Assembly: GCF_036781485.1 (NCBI RefSeq)
Contig: NZ_DAIQAX010000003.1
Coordinates: 25,806 to 89,805 of the forward strand
Direction: 5' to 3'
Length of the DNA: 64,000 bases
Origin: Thermocrinis sp.
GTDB taxonomy: Bacteria > Aquificota > Aquificia > Aquificales > Aquificaceae
Position numbers and translations under genes: made by a program. Below are positions 8,139 to 16,694 of the stretch, one piece after another (position 1 is the stretch's first letter; each line of letters opens with the position of its first letter). The notes under the pieces were generated by a model that saw nothing but the letters and a program-made list of their open reading frames with translations, searched no databases and had not been told where the DNA came from.

Positions 8139-8612
8139 TTGAACATGCAAACGCTTTTGAATGATCTTAAAAGGGAGTTTGAGAGGTTTTTAAAAAGTAA
8201 AGGAAATAAAATAACGAAGTCAAGGTTTGATATTATTGACATGATAGCAAGCTATGGGACGCATTTTGAAATAGAGGATTTGGTTAGGTGGATCTCTTCC
8301 CAAAATAAAAACATAGCCTCTCGCTCTACTATTTACAGAACGGTAAAGCTTTTACAGGACTTTGGTGTAGTGAGGGAAGTTATTAAACTGAATAATAGAA
8401 CCATCTACGAATTTGTTGTGGGAAAACAGCATCACGAGCACCTAATATGCATAAACTGTGGAAAAATAATAGAGTTTTACAAACAAGAAATTGAGACATT
8501 GCAGGATCAAGTTTGCGAGGAGCATGGTTTTACTCCAGTAAATCATAGACTGGAGATATTTGGCATATGCAGTGAATGTAAGGGCAAGACTTATGAGAAT
8601 AGAATGGAATAA
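8139..8612 (+). CDS. Fur-family metal/peroxide-responsive repressor
   Basis: The 157-aa protein (151 aa if the ATG at 8145 is used rather than TTG 8139) has an N-terminal winged helix, with ASRSTIYRTVKLLQDFGVV as recognition region. The C-terminal dimer domain has metal ligands KQHHEHLIC and two zinc-type pairs, CINC and CSEC. It could be Fur, PerR or Zur; the sequence alone does not decide. A palindrome upstream may be its own operator. The last codons overlap the lytic transglycosylase start. Confidence 0.88.
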   Translation: MNMQTLLNDLKREFERFLKSKGNKITKSRFDIIDMIASYGTHFEIEDLVRWISSQNKNIASRSTIYRTVKLLQDFGVVREVIKLNNRTIYEFVVGKQHHEHLICINCGKIIEFYKQEIETLQDQVCEEHGFTPVNHRLEIFGICSECKGKTYENRME

Positions 8613-9111
8613 TCTTTGGTTAAAAACTACAAGACCTGAACATATCCAAAGAGAAAATGAAAGATTTGAAGAAGTTTTAAATAACTTTCTTGACAAAGAG
8701 GACACCACAAGGGCAAACTTTGCAGATGTGAATACTTTGATAGAAAAAGCTTCCCTAAAGTATGGTATTCCAAAAGAAATTATAAGCGCCATCATCCGTG
8801 TGGAAAGCGGTTTTAATCCAAAGGCATATAACAAAAATAAAGACGGAACAGAAGACAGGGGACTCATGCAGGTAAATTATCAACACAACTTAGCTTTAAT
8901 GAAAGAATACGGGATTACAGATCCAGACCAACTGTATGATCCAGCCATAAATATAGAAATCGGGACAAGAATTCTCTATGAGAATTACAAAAGGTTTGGT
9001 AATTGGGTTATGGCTATAAAGGCATACAACGGTTTGAACGCGGACAATTGGGATTACGTAAAACGTGTCTTGATGAATGTAAAGCAGCTTAGTAGCTTTT
9101 CAGAAAAATAG
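8593..9111 (+). CDS. Lytic transglycosylase (SLT domain)
   Basis: The SLT domain covers residues 45-160. The catalytic Glu is in IRVESGFNPKA, with GLMQVN and AIKAYNG as later family motifs. These enzymes cleave peptidoglycan to form anhydro-muropeptides and often help insert flagella or pili. I choose ATG 8593 (172 aa) because AAGGGC lies just upstream and it overlaps the fur stop by 20 bases; a longer form from 8560 is less likely. No clear signal peptide follows this start, which is odd for a periplasmic enzyme. Confidence 0.82.
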   Translation: MRIEWNNLWLKTTRPEHIQRENERFEEVLNNFLDKEDTTRANFADVNTLIEKASLKYGIPKEIISAIIRVESGFNPKAYNKNKDGTEDRGLMQVNYQHNLALMKEYGITDPDQLYDPAINIEIGTRILYENYKRFGNWVMAIKAYNGLNADNWDYVKRVLMNVKQLSSFSEK

Positions 9112-9459
9112 TCTATAAATAAGGTTAAGTTTAATAACCCTGTCTTCTACACCACCTATGTTCTGGCTTCCAAAAATGCTCAGAGAAAGGTTGTCTTGAC
9201 CAAAGAGCGCCCCTCCCATACCAACATGCATAAAAGAGCCTAAGGGTATAATCTGGGTAGGCAAACCTCAGCTTATAAGAAACTTGATTGTATGCATAAA
9301 GACCTTCTCCAAGCTTCTTTTTATCTTGAGAATAGAATTGACTGTATTCAGCAGAAGAGTAAAGGGATAAGCGATTGAAAGGATTAAAATTCAAGTTGAG
9401 CTTGGCATAATCTTTCATGCCACCAAGTGTTAAGTATAAAGATTCAATATTTTAACGCT
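9100..9459 (-). pseudogene. 3' remnant of an outer-membrane beta-barrel protein
   Basis: Minus-strand translation gives alternating-polarity barrel strands (LYLTLGGMKDYAKLNLNFN, then LSYK-type strand SYKLRFAYPDYTLRLFY). Near 9240 the frame breaks. The adjacent frame continues as GMGGALFGQDNLSLSIFGSQ and ends IYRLFF, an aromatic end typical of barrel proteins. So there is one frameshift, and the upstream part is replaced by IS DNA at 9460. The C-terminal strands recall the porin domains of exopolysaccharide exporters (PelB/BcsC type), but the family is uncertain. Its end overlaps the convergent transglycosylase gene by 12 bases. Confidence 0.65.
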
Positions 9460-9850
9460 GGGTGAGAAATTACCTAAGCACATGGCTTTTTCTGAAAAAG
9501 CTATAGCCTATAGCATAGGCATAAAGGTATGCCAAAAGCGTTATACCCTTCCTCCACCCACTGGCGTAATTGAAAACCTTTATCTGTGAGTTCACACCTT
9601 CCACAACCTGCCTTTTACTTTTGTTTTTCTTATTTTCACAAACTACTACATGCTCACAGCCCCTATAACCTTTATCCCCTATAACTTCAAAGGTTTCTAC
9701 CAAAAACCTAAACCACTTGCTCTTTCTTTTACTTATCCTAAAAGACTTAACTTCGTGATAGCTCGCTGGATGAAACCATACGTCCATCACAATCCCATTT
9801 TCATCACACAAAACCATCACAAGCACTCCATAGTATAGCTCCTCAAACTC
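9460..9850 (-). mobile_element. Truncated DDE insertion sequence, copy 1
   Basis: The terminal repeat GGGTGAGAAATTA at 9460-9472 matches both ends of the copy at 35989-36628. The minus-strand frame encodes the C-terminal half of a DDE transposase (WFHPASYHEVKSFRISK, IGDKGYRGCE, VEGVNSQIK, AYAIGYSFFRKSHVL) closely similar to the second copy. The other end is missing: at about 9850 the sequence switches to a different transposase. The IS family was not assigned with certainty; an IS982/IS5-like DDE group is likely. Confidence 0.8.
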
Positions 9851-10193
9851 CTTGTAAAACCTCTTCAGTCTGTGCTTTATATAGAAGAACCATCTTTCTA
9901 CCACATTCCTCTTTCCAAAAGTCTCATGTATCTACTTCATTGAAAGGTTGCTTACAGCACTTACATACCAGCGGTCCATGAGTCTATTCTGCCTTCTTCA
10001 TCCACCGCAAGCCACAGATAATAGCTCTTACATAAACCCAAAAAGCAAACGTATATATCACTTGAAGCGCTCTTCCTACAGCATGGAACCATTCTCTTTA
10101 TGCTTACCTTGTAATCTTTGCCACTTAAAAACTCTGTTAAGGATTTCCTCTATTGCTTTTAGTGTTTTGATCGGTTCAGCTTATAACCGCTAA
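9850..10193 (-). mobile_element. Decayed remnant of a second, different transposase
   Basis: Minus-strand pieces in different frames read LTEFLSGKDYKVSIKR, then SYYLWLAVDEEGRIDSW, then ETFGKRNVVERWF and YIKHRLKRFYKEF. These resemble segments of IS6-like or similar DDE transposases (the YLWxAVDEEG strand and the RNxVERWFxxxK segment). Several stops and frameshifts separate them. The last piece is fused in frame to the copy-1 IS at a shared GAGTTTGA. I see no intact gene in this stretch. Confidence 0.6.
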
Positions 10194-10274
10194 AAGTTGA
10201 CATCCTGGGTTCACTTATCCCTTTTGATGTTTGAGAAATAAACACTATCTTCTAAAGTGATTATCTTTAATCCC

Positions 10275-11270
10275 ATGACACCTTCTGACAAGCTCGGAAG
10301 AGAGCTAAAAGACCTAAGGATATCTTTAACGGACAGATGTAATTTTAGGTGTAATTTTTGCATGCCTGGGGGACAAGAGTATGAGTTTTTCAAGAGGGAA
10401 GAGATACTCAGCTTTGAGGAGATAGCAAGGGTTGTGCGCATAGCAAAAAGGCTTGGAATAAAGAAGGTCAGACTTACTGGAGGTGAGCCTCTACTTAGGA
10501 GACATATAGATAAGCTTGTTAGTATAATAAGGGAAGAGGTGGAAGATATAGCACTTACCACCAACGGTTTTCTTTTGAAGGAGAAAATCAAAGACCTCTC
10601 CTTGGCTGGTCTGAAAAGAGTTACCGTAAGCCTCCCCTCTCTTAGAGATGACAGGCTATCCTACATAGTGGGGAAAGATGTAAAGGTAAGCCAGATTTTG
10701 GAGGGCATACAAAGAGCTGTTGAGGTTAGCGTTTTGGTAAAGGTCAATGTGTGCGTGGTTAAGGGTATCAATGAGGATGAAATCGTGGATTTTATAGAGT
10801 TCTTCAAGCCGCTGGGTATAGAGGTAAGGTTTATTGAGTTTATGGACGTGGGAAATCTTAACGGTTGGTCCTTGGAGAAGGTCTTTTCCGCAAGGGATAT
10901 ACTGCAAGCTATCTCAAACCGTTATAGGATCAAGCCTTTAGAAAAGGCTAAGAAGGGTGAAACTGCAGATAGGTTTTCTTTGGAGGATGGCTACGCCTTC
11001 GGCATAATAGCCCCTATAACTAAACCTTTTTGCGGTGATTGCAATCGCTTAAGATTGACAGCAGACGGAAAGCTTCTCACCTGTCTTTTTGCTTCCAATG
11101 GATACGATCTTAAAAAACTTCTCAGATCTGGAGTAGATGATGAACAAATAGAGAGTTTCATAAGGGCTATATGGGAAAGTAGAGTTGATAGGTATTCAGA
11201 AGAAAGACTTGAGCTGCTTAAGAAAGGTATAAAGCCTAAAAAGATTGAGATGTTTAAGATTGGGGGCTAA
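10275..11270 (+). CDS. moaA: GTP 3',8-cyclase (molybdenum cofactor biosynthesis MoaA)
   Basis: This radical SAM enzyme has the N-terminal cluster CNFRCNFC after LRISLTDR, the SAM-binding RLTGGEPLLR, and a C-terminal second FeS site FCGDCNRLRLTADGKLLTC. It makes the cyclic intermediate that MoaC turns into precursor Z of molybdopterin. The cofactor would serve molybdo-enzymes such as the one whose subunits start the window. The ATG at 10275 gives 331 aa, the usual length; an in-frame GTG at 10257 is possible. The C-terminal GG expected in MoaA is present (KIGG). Confidence 0.93.
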   Translation: MTPSDKLGRELKDLRISLTDRCNFRCNFCMPGGQEYEFFKREEILSFEEIARVVRIAKRLGIKKVRLTGGEPLLRRHIDKLVSIIREEVEDIALTTNGFLLKEKIKDLSLAGLKRVTVSLPSLRDDRLSYIVGKDVKVSQILEGIQRAVEVSVLVKVNVCVVKGINEDEIVDFIEFFKPLGIEVRFIEFMDVGNLNGWSLEKVFSARDILQAISNRYRIKPLEKAKKGETADRFSLEDGYAFGIIAPITKPFCGDCNRLRLTADGKLLTCLFASNGYDLKKLLRSGVDDEQIESFIRAIWESRVDRYSEERLELLKKGIKPKKIEMFKIGG

Positions 11271-11271
11271 G

Positions 11272-12603
11272 GTGAAGAAAGATAGGACGATCTTTGTCTG
11301 TCAGGAGTGCGGGTACTCTTCTTATAAATGGTTTGGAAAGTGTCCATCCTGTGGTGCTTGGAACAGCATGGTTGAAGAAAGGGAAAGAACCACTCTGAAA
11401 TGCACAAACAATGTGGAGTTATGCAGGCCTCTGCTTCTGTGGAACGTTGAGGAGGGCGAAAGGTTTTCCACAGGCTTTAGCCAGCTTAACAGCGCTCTTG
11501 GCGGTGGTATAGTAAAAGGTCAGGTGGTGCTTATAGCTGGTGAGCCGGGCATAGGAAAATCTACCTTACTCCTGCAGTTAGCAGAAAGATACTCAAAGAA
11601 CTACGGAAAAGTGGTGTATGTTTCTGGTGAAGAGTCTGGCTCTCAGGTAGCCACGAGGGCAAAGAGGTTGAATATAGTGGGAGAGGGGTTATACATACTT
11701 CCAGAAACCAATTTGGGAAACGTGCTGAATGTTTTGGAAAATTTAAAGCCCAGCTTATTGATAGTAGATTCTATCCAGACTATCTACTCTACCGAGTTGG
11801 AATCTGCACCTGGTTCTGTTTCTCAAGTCAGAGAATGCGCCTACGCGCTTGCGCAAGCTTGCAAGAAAAAAAATATTCCTTTATTCATAGTAGGTCAGAT
11901 TACTAAGGAAGGAAGTATAGCAGGTCCTAAGGTTTTGGAGCATTTGGTGGATACTGTGCTATACTTTGAGGGGGAGAGGTTTAGTTTTTACAGGGTGTTA
12001 AAGGTTGTGAAAAACCGCTTTGGTGCAAGTGGAGAGGTAGCTGTCTTTAAGATGACGGACAGAGGTTTGGAAGAGGTGCCAGAGCCTTCAGCCCTTTTTC
12101 TCCAAGAAAGGACAGGAAGTCCCGGAAGCGTAGTTTTCCCCCATGCAGAAGGAAGCAGACCTGTTCTTTTGGAAGTCCAAGCCCTAACCATAGATGCCAT
12201 CTATACCACTCCACAGAGAAGGTCTCAGGGCTTTGACATAAACAGACTTGCCCTAATACTGGCAGTTCTTGAAAAGGAAGCTAAAATATTTACCAGGGAT
12301 AAGGACGTTTTCATAAACGTGGTGGGGGGTATGCAAATAGTGGAGCCTGCGGGAGATTTAGCAGTAGCTTTGGCGGTTTGCTCTTCCGTAAAGAACACGC
12401 CTCTTGGAGATGTGATGGTCTTTGGGGAGTTGGGGCTTGGTGGAGAGGTAAGAGCGGTGCATTTTCCAGAGCTTAGACTCCAAGAGGGTAAAAGGTTTGG
12501 CTTTAACAAGGTGGTGCTCCCAAAAAGCTGCGCCTTTGAGATGGATGGAATGGAAATATACGGAGTGTCCCACATAAGAGAAGCCATAGACCTTTTGCTA
12601 TGA
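11272..12603 (+). CDS. radA: DNA repair protein RadA/Sms
   Basis: The protein of about 443 aa has an N-terminal zinc finger (CQECGYSSYKWFGKCPSCGAW), a RecA-like ATPase with Walker A AGEPGIGKST, the KNRFGASGEVAVF region containing the RadA KNRFG motif, and a C-terminal Lon-like domain. RadA promotes branch migration in recombination. GTG 11272 is preferred to the upstream TTG because GGGGG precedes it and it follows the moaA stop by one base. It overlaps the regulator gene downstream by four bases. Confidence 0.93.
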   Translation: MKKDRTIFVCQECGYSSYKWFGKCPSCGAWNSMVEERERTTLKCTNNVELCRPLLLWNVEEGERFSTGFSQLNSALGGGIVKGQVVLIAGEPGIGKSTLLLQLAERYSKNYGKVVYVSGEESGSQVATRAKRLNIVGEGLYILPETNLGNVLNVLENLKPSLLIVDSIQTIYSTELESAPGSVSQVRECAYALAQACKKKNIPLFIVGQITKEGSIAGPKVLEHLVDTVLYFEGERFSFYRVLKVVKNRFGASGEVAVFKMTDRGLEEVPEPSALFLQERTGSPGSVVFPHAEGSRPVLLEVQALTIDAIYTTPQRRSQGFDINRLALILAVLEKEAKIFTRDKDVFINVVGGMQIVEPAGDLAVALAVCSSVKNTPLGDVMVFGELGLGGEVRAVHFPELRLQEGKRFGFNKVVLPKSCAFEMDGMEIYGVSHIREAIDLLL

Positions 12604-13244
12604 AAATATTAATCGTAGAAGACGACAAACTGCTGGGGGAGAGTTTAAAGGAGTTTTTGGAGTCAGAAGGTTTTACTACAGATTGGGTTTGGGATCCAAG
12701 GGAGGTTTTAGACCTTTTAGAGGTAAGCGCCTACGATGTGATTGTGCTTGACCTTATGATGCCACACATAAGGGGGGAGGACTTAATAAAAAGGATAAGG
12801 GAAAGAAACAAAGAAACGCCCATCCTGGTTTTAACCGCAAAGCACAGGATTGAAGATAAACGCACCTGCTTTGAGCTTGGAGCAGACGATTATCTGACTA
12901 AGCCCTTTGAGATGGAAGAATTAGTCCTGAGAATAAAAGCACTTTACAGAAGGAGGAATCCGTACGATGTGATAGTGATAGGAAACGTGGAAGTTTGTCT
13001 AAGCAAAGAAGAGGTAAAGGTGGGAAATAAGGTTGTTCCTCTCAGCAGAAAAGATTGGCTTATTCTCAAGCTTTTGGTGGAAAACAGGGGCAGTTATGTG
13101 TCTCAGGAGAAGATACTTAATTACGTTTGGGGCGATGAGCCAGTGGGAGAGGATGTGGTAAGAGCTCACATAAAAAATCTCAGAAAACTTTTGCCCGAGG
13201 GGTTCATACAAACCATGAAGGGGAGAGGCTACAGGGTTGGGTGA
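12600..13244 (+). CDS. OmpR/PhoB-type response regulator
   Basis: The 214-aa protein has a receiver domain (acidic pocket EDD near 7-9, phospho-acceptor Asp in VIVLDLMMP near 51, Lys in LTKPFEME near 101) and a C-terminal winged helix (LSRKDWLILKLLVENRG, VVRAHIKNLRKLL). It should be phosphorylated by the histidine kinase encoded next. ATG overlaps the radA stop. The target genes cannot be read from the sequence. Confidence 0.92.
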   Translation: MKILIVEDDKLLGESLKEFLESEGFTTDWVWDPREVLDLLEVSAYDVIVLDLMMPHIRGEDLIKRIRERNKETPILVLTAKHRIEDKRTCFELGADDYLTKPFEMEELVLRIKALYRRRNPYDVIVIGNVEVCLSKEEVKVGNKVVPLSRKDWLILKLLVENRGSYVSQEKILNYVWGDEPVGEDVVRAHIKNLRKLLPEGFIQTMKGRGYRVG

Positions 13245-14217
13245 GAGGCTAAAACTCACAATTGCCTTCGCTTTGCTTTTAACCGTAGGTTTTTTGGCAC
13301 TGAATACGCTACTTTTCTTTGAACTAAAAAAGAACACAGAGGAAAGCATCTACTACAAAGCTTATGCACACTACTTACTTTACTTAATCAATCCAAGCCA
13401 TAGAGGGGACGAGAACTTTATACTTTCAGAACAAATTCCAAAAGGTTTTGCCTACGCCTTTAACCATCCAAGGGAGGAGTTTAAAAATGTTTATGTGATA
13501 GTTAAAGAAAACTATCTTACAGAAACTATAAAGCCAAGTATTAAAAGGATGTTTGCTTTGCAGTTTTTTTTGATCTTCTCCCTAATAGCCCTTTACCAGA
13601 TAGTTTTGGATAGGCTCTGGAAGAGAGTGGAAGAAGGAAAACAGTTCAGCAAAGCCTTAGTTCAATCTCTTACTCATAAGCTTGGAAATTTTATATCCGT
13701 TCAAAAAACTAACCTAAGCCTTCTTAAAAGGTCGTACGTACCTCAAGCCTTGGATAGGATGCAAAGGAGTATAGAAAAGCTTGAAAAGGACGTGGGTTTG
13801 ATTTTAAGACTCTCACAGGAAGAGGTAGAGCCACACAGAGTTTGGACAAACCTAAGGCAAAGCTTAGAAAGTACGATAGACTTTCTGAGAGAGGACCTTG
13901 AAGGTAAAAGACTTGTTTTAAGATGCAGAAAAGACATTTATCTGCTTGCGGACCAAAGAGAGCTGGAAGACGTTCTTTACAATCTGATAAGCAACGCCAT
14001 AAAGTATTCAGTTAGCTTTATAAACATAAGGGCTATGATTTACAGAGGCAGACTAATTCTGACTGTCCGGAACGATTTTTTAGACACCACTGGAAGGGGC
14101 ATGGGACTTGGTCTTAAACTTTTGGAAAAACACGCCAAAAGAATGGACGCAGAGCTGACCATCAGAGTAAGACAGAAGTACAACGTGCACGTTTGCTTCA
14201 GAAGGTTTAAAGTATAA
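13237..14217 (+). CDS. Sensor histidine kinase
   Basis: The 326-aa protein has a membrane segment at residues 5-30, a short periplasmic loop of about 75 residues, a second membrane segment near 106-130, a histidine box (SLTHKLGNFISVQ) and an ATPase domain with N-box LYNLISNAIKYS and G-box GRGMGLGLKLLEKH. Its small sensor loop gives no clue to the signal. TTG at 13237 overlaps the regulator stop, and GGGAGAGG upstream supports it. It forms a two-component pair with the preceding gene. Confidence 0.88.
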   Translation: MGERLKLTIAFALLLTVGFLALNTLLFFELKKNTEESIYYKAYAHYLLYLINPSHRGDENFILSEQIPKGFAYAFNHPREEFKNVYVIVKENYLTETIKPSIKRMFALQFFLIFSLIALYQIVLDRLWKRVEEGKQFSKALVQSLTHKLGNFISVQKTNLSLLKRSYVPQALDRMQRSIEKLEKDVGLILRLSQEEVEPHRVWTNLRQSLESTIDFLREDLEGKRLVLRCRKDIYLLADQRELEDVLYNLISNAIKYSVSFINIRAMIYRGRLILTVRNDFLDTTGRGMGLGLKLLEKHAKRMDAELTIRVRQKYNVHVCFRRFKV

Positions 14218-14224
14218 TCTTACT

Positions 14225-14467
14225 ATGAACTTTATCAGAGTGCAACTTATCTATCCGGAGGATAAGGTAAAGGAACCTTTGCTCTGTGCTCTGTGTAAGA
14301 ACTTTGACGTTGTGGTGAATATAAGGACCGCCAAAGTATCTAAGGATGCTGGGATATTGACTGTGGAGATTGATGGGGAGGTGGAGGAAATAGACAGGGC
14401 CATAAGGTTCCTGCAAGAGAAGGGAGTTATAGTTGAGCCTATAGAAGGGCAGATATTCACAGAATGA
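14225..14467 (+). CDS. NIL domain protein
   Basis: This 80-aa protein matches the NIL domain, a ferredoxin-like fold found at the C-terminus of methionine ABC transporter ATPases and in some small ferredoxins. The pattern VQLIYPEDKVKEPLLCALCK, then KDAGILTVEIDGEVEEIDRA and a final GVIVEPI is typical. Here it stands alone. It overlaps thiL by four bases. A ligand-binding or regulatory role is inferred from the domain only. Confidence 0.78.
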   Translation: MNFIRVQLIYPEDKVKEPLLCALCKNFDVVVNIRTAKVSKDAGILTVEIDGEVEEIDRAIRFLQEKGVIVEPIEGQIFTE

Positions 14468-15387
14468 AGGTCTCTGACTTAGGTGAGTTTGGACTGATAG
14501 AGCACCTTAAAGCTAAGTTTTCTTTGGCAGAAGTGGGAGATGATACAGCATGCGTAGAGCTTGCAGACTTGAAAATACTACTAACATGCGATACCCTTTT
14601 GGAAGGAAGGCACTTTTTGCCCTTTTATCCCATATCTACGGTAGGATGGAAGGCTGTTAGTGCCACGGTCAGCGACATAATAGCCAACGGGGGAAAACCT
14701 CTTTATCTACTTGTATCTCTTCTTCTTCCAGATGTGGAGTTAAAAAAAGTAGATGAGCTTTACGAAGGTATGACAAAAGCGTGTGAGTTTTACGGAACTA
14801 AAATAGTGGGGGGCAATGTGGTAAAAGCGGAGAAGCTGGGATTGGACCTTTTTGCCGTGGGACAGGCAGAAAGGTTCGTGGGCAGGAGCTCTGCAAAGGC
14901 TGGAGATGGTGTGTTCGTGAGTGGCACTTTGGGAGACTCCTTGGCTGGACTGGAGCTTCTTTTGATGGAAAGGAAAAATTACGAAGACTTTGAGCTAAGG
15001 CTTATAGAAAGACACCTAAGACCTACCGCAAGGATAGACTACCTTAGGCACATATCAAAGTATGCCAACGCAAGCATGGACATAAGCGATGGGTTAGCTT
15101 CCGACATCAGACACATGGCAAAAAGAAGCGGTTTAAGGTTTAACATCTTCAAGGAAAAGCTTCCCCTTTCAAAGGAGCTTTACGAGTTTGCAAAAAAACA
15201 CGGAAAGGATCCCTACGCTTACGCCCTAAAGGGAGGGGAGGACTACCAGCTTCTGTTTACCCATCCACCGGAGAGAATGAACCCTTTTTTAGACATGAGC
15301 CAGATAGGCTACGTACAGGAAGGGGAGGGCGTTTTTGTAGATAATAAACCTTTGGAGGAGTATGGCTTTGACCACTTCAGAAGTTAA
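14464..15387 (+). CDS. thiL: Thiamine-monophosphate kinase
   Basis: The 307-aa protein shows ThiL/PurM-fold motifs: an N-terminal GEFGLIEHL, the ATP/Mg loop VGDDTACVEL, LLTCDTLLEGRHF, SDIIANGGKPLYLLVSL, and later MDISDGLASDIRHMAKRSG and KGGEDYQLLFT. It makes thiamine diphosphate from the monophosphate. It overlaps the NIL gene by four bases and the following activator gene by 26. Confidence 0.92.
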   Translation: MKVSDLGEFGLIEHLKAKFSLAEVGDDTACVELADLKILLTCDTLLEGRHFLPFYPISTVGWKAVSATVSDIIANGGKPLYLLVSLLLPDVELKKVDELYEGMTKACEFYGTKIVGGNVVKAEKLGLDLFAVGQAERFVGRSSAKAGDGVFVSGTLGDSLAGLELLLMERKNYEDFELRLIERHLRPTARIDYLRHISKYANASMDISDGLASDIRHMAKRSGLRFNIFKEKLPLSKELYEFAKKHGKDPYAYALKGGEDYQLLFTHPPERMNPFLDMSQIGYVQEGEGVFVDNKPLEEYGFDHFRS

Positions 15388-16684
15388 AAGCAAAGTGCTT
15401 ATAGTGGAGGATGACAGGGGAGTAGGCATAAGCCTGAGGACCATTCTGGAAGAAGAAGGCTACGAGGTAGAGCTGGTAGACTGTATGAAAAAGGCAAGAG
15501 AGATAGCCCAAAGGGAATATTTTCACGCAGTTCTTTTGGACCTTTGGCTTCCCGACGGCAACGGCCTTGACTTTATAAAGGAGCTAAAAGAATACCTTCC
15601 CATGTCTCCCATAATCGTAATAACCGGACATGGAAAGACAGAGCATGCGGTAAGGTCTATAAAGGAGGGAGCCTTTGACTTTCTGGAAAAACCCTTTTCT
15701 ATGGAAAAACTGCTTTTGACTTTAAGGAAAGCCCTTGAGCTTTCCTTTGCACCCTCGGAAGAAGAAGACATAGTAGGAATAAGCAAACCCATAATGGCCC
15801 TTAAGGGGCTGATAAACAAGGTGGCAAAGAGTAGCGCAAGCGTTTTGATACTCGGAGAGAGCGGCGTGGGAAAGGAGCTAGTGGCAAGGCGTATTCACAG
15901 GCTTTCCCAGAGAAAGAGCTTTATAGACCTAAACTGTGCCAACATCTCTGACGAGCTTTTTGAATCGGAGCTTTTTGGTTATGAAAAGGGAGCTTTTACC
16001 TCTGCGGTTTCAAGAAAACACGGAAAGTTGGAGCTTGCCCACGATGGAACGCTGTTTTTGGACGAGATAGGGGACCTAAGTCCCAAATCTCAGGCAAAGC
16101 TTCTGAGAGTTTTGGAAACAAAGCAGTTTAGCAGACTTGGTGGAAATCAGGTGATAACTTCAAGCTTTAGATTAATAAGCGCATCAAACAAAAACCTATC
16201 GGAAATGGTAGAAAAGGGCCTATTTAGAGAAGACCTCTATCACAGAATATCAACCATAGTCATACAGGTCCCCCCTCTTAGGGAAAGATTAGAGGATATA
16301 CCGATTTTGATTGAACACTTCCTCAAAAAGTACGCCTGTAGGAAGGTATTTACTGAGGAGGCTTTAAAAGTTATAAAAAGTCAGCGCTGGAGAGGAAACG
16401 TAAGGGAGCTGAAAAACTTCGTAGAAAAGCTCTGCATACTTCACGAAGGAGAAGAGGTTTCAAAGGCTGATGTGGAAAAGTTTCTTGGAGTAGGCTACGA
16501 GGAGGACCTAAGTTTTCTGTTTTCGGAACAAGACCTGCGCACTGCCAAACAGGCTTTTGAAAAGCTGTTCATCCAAAAGAAGCTAAGAGAGTATAACAAC
16601 GACGTAAAAAAAGTAGCCCAGGTTATAGGCATAGACCTTTCCAATCTATACAGAAAGATAAAGCTTTACAGAATTGAGGTTTAA
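15362..16684 (+). CDS. Sigma-54-dependent NtrC-type response regulator
   Basis: The 440-aa protein has a receiver domain (Asp in [13 protein letters not shown] near residue 59), a AAA+ domain with Walker [10 protein letters not shown] and the sigma-54 contact loop EKGAFTSA, and a Fis-type helix-turn-helix at the end ([20 protein letters not shown]). The usual loop is GAFTGA; the serine form occurs in active family members. It activates sigma-54 promoters. No kinase is adjacent. GGAGG before ATG supports the start inside thiL. Confidence 0.9.
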   Translation: MALTTSEVKSKVLIVEDDRGVGISLRTILEEEGYEVELVDCMKKAREIAQREYFHAVLLDLWLPDGNGLDFIKELKEYLPMSPIIVITGHGKTEHAVRSIKEGAFDFLEKPFSMEKLLLTLRKALELSFAPSEEEDIVGISKPIMALKGLINKVAKSSASVLILGESGVGKELVARRIHRLSQRKSFIDLNCANISDELFESELFGYEKGAFTSAVSRKHGKLELAHDGTLFLDEIGDLSPKSQAKLLRVLETKQFSRLGGNQVITSSFRLISASNKNLSEMVEKGLFREDLYHRISTIVIQVPPLRERLEDIPILIEHFLKKYACRKVFTEEALKVIKSQRWRGNVRELKNFVEKLCILHEGEEVSKADVEKFLGVGYEEDLSFLFSEQDLRTAKQAFEKLFIQKKLREYNNDVKKVAQVIGIDLSNLYRKIKLYRIEV

Positions 16685-16694
16685 AATTTAACTC

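Noticed and set aside
9948..10193. 81-codon plus-strand frame in the IS graveyard
   Set aside because: It is antisense to transposase fragments that read on the minus strand; no domain and no supported start.
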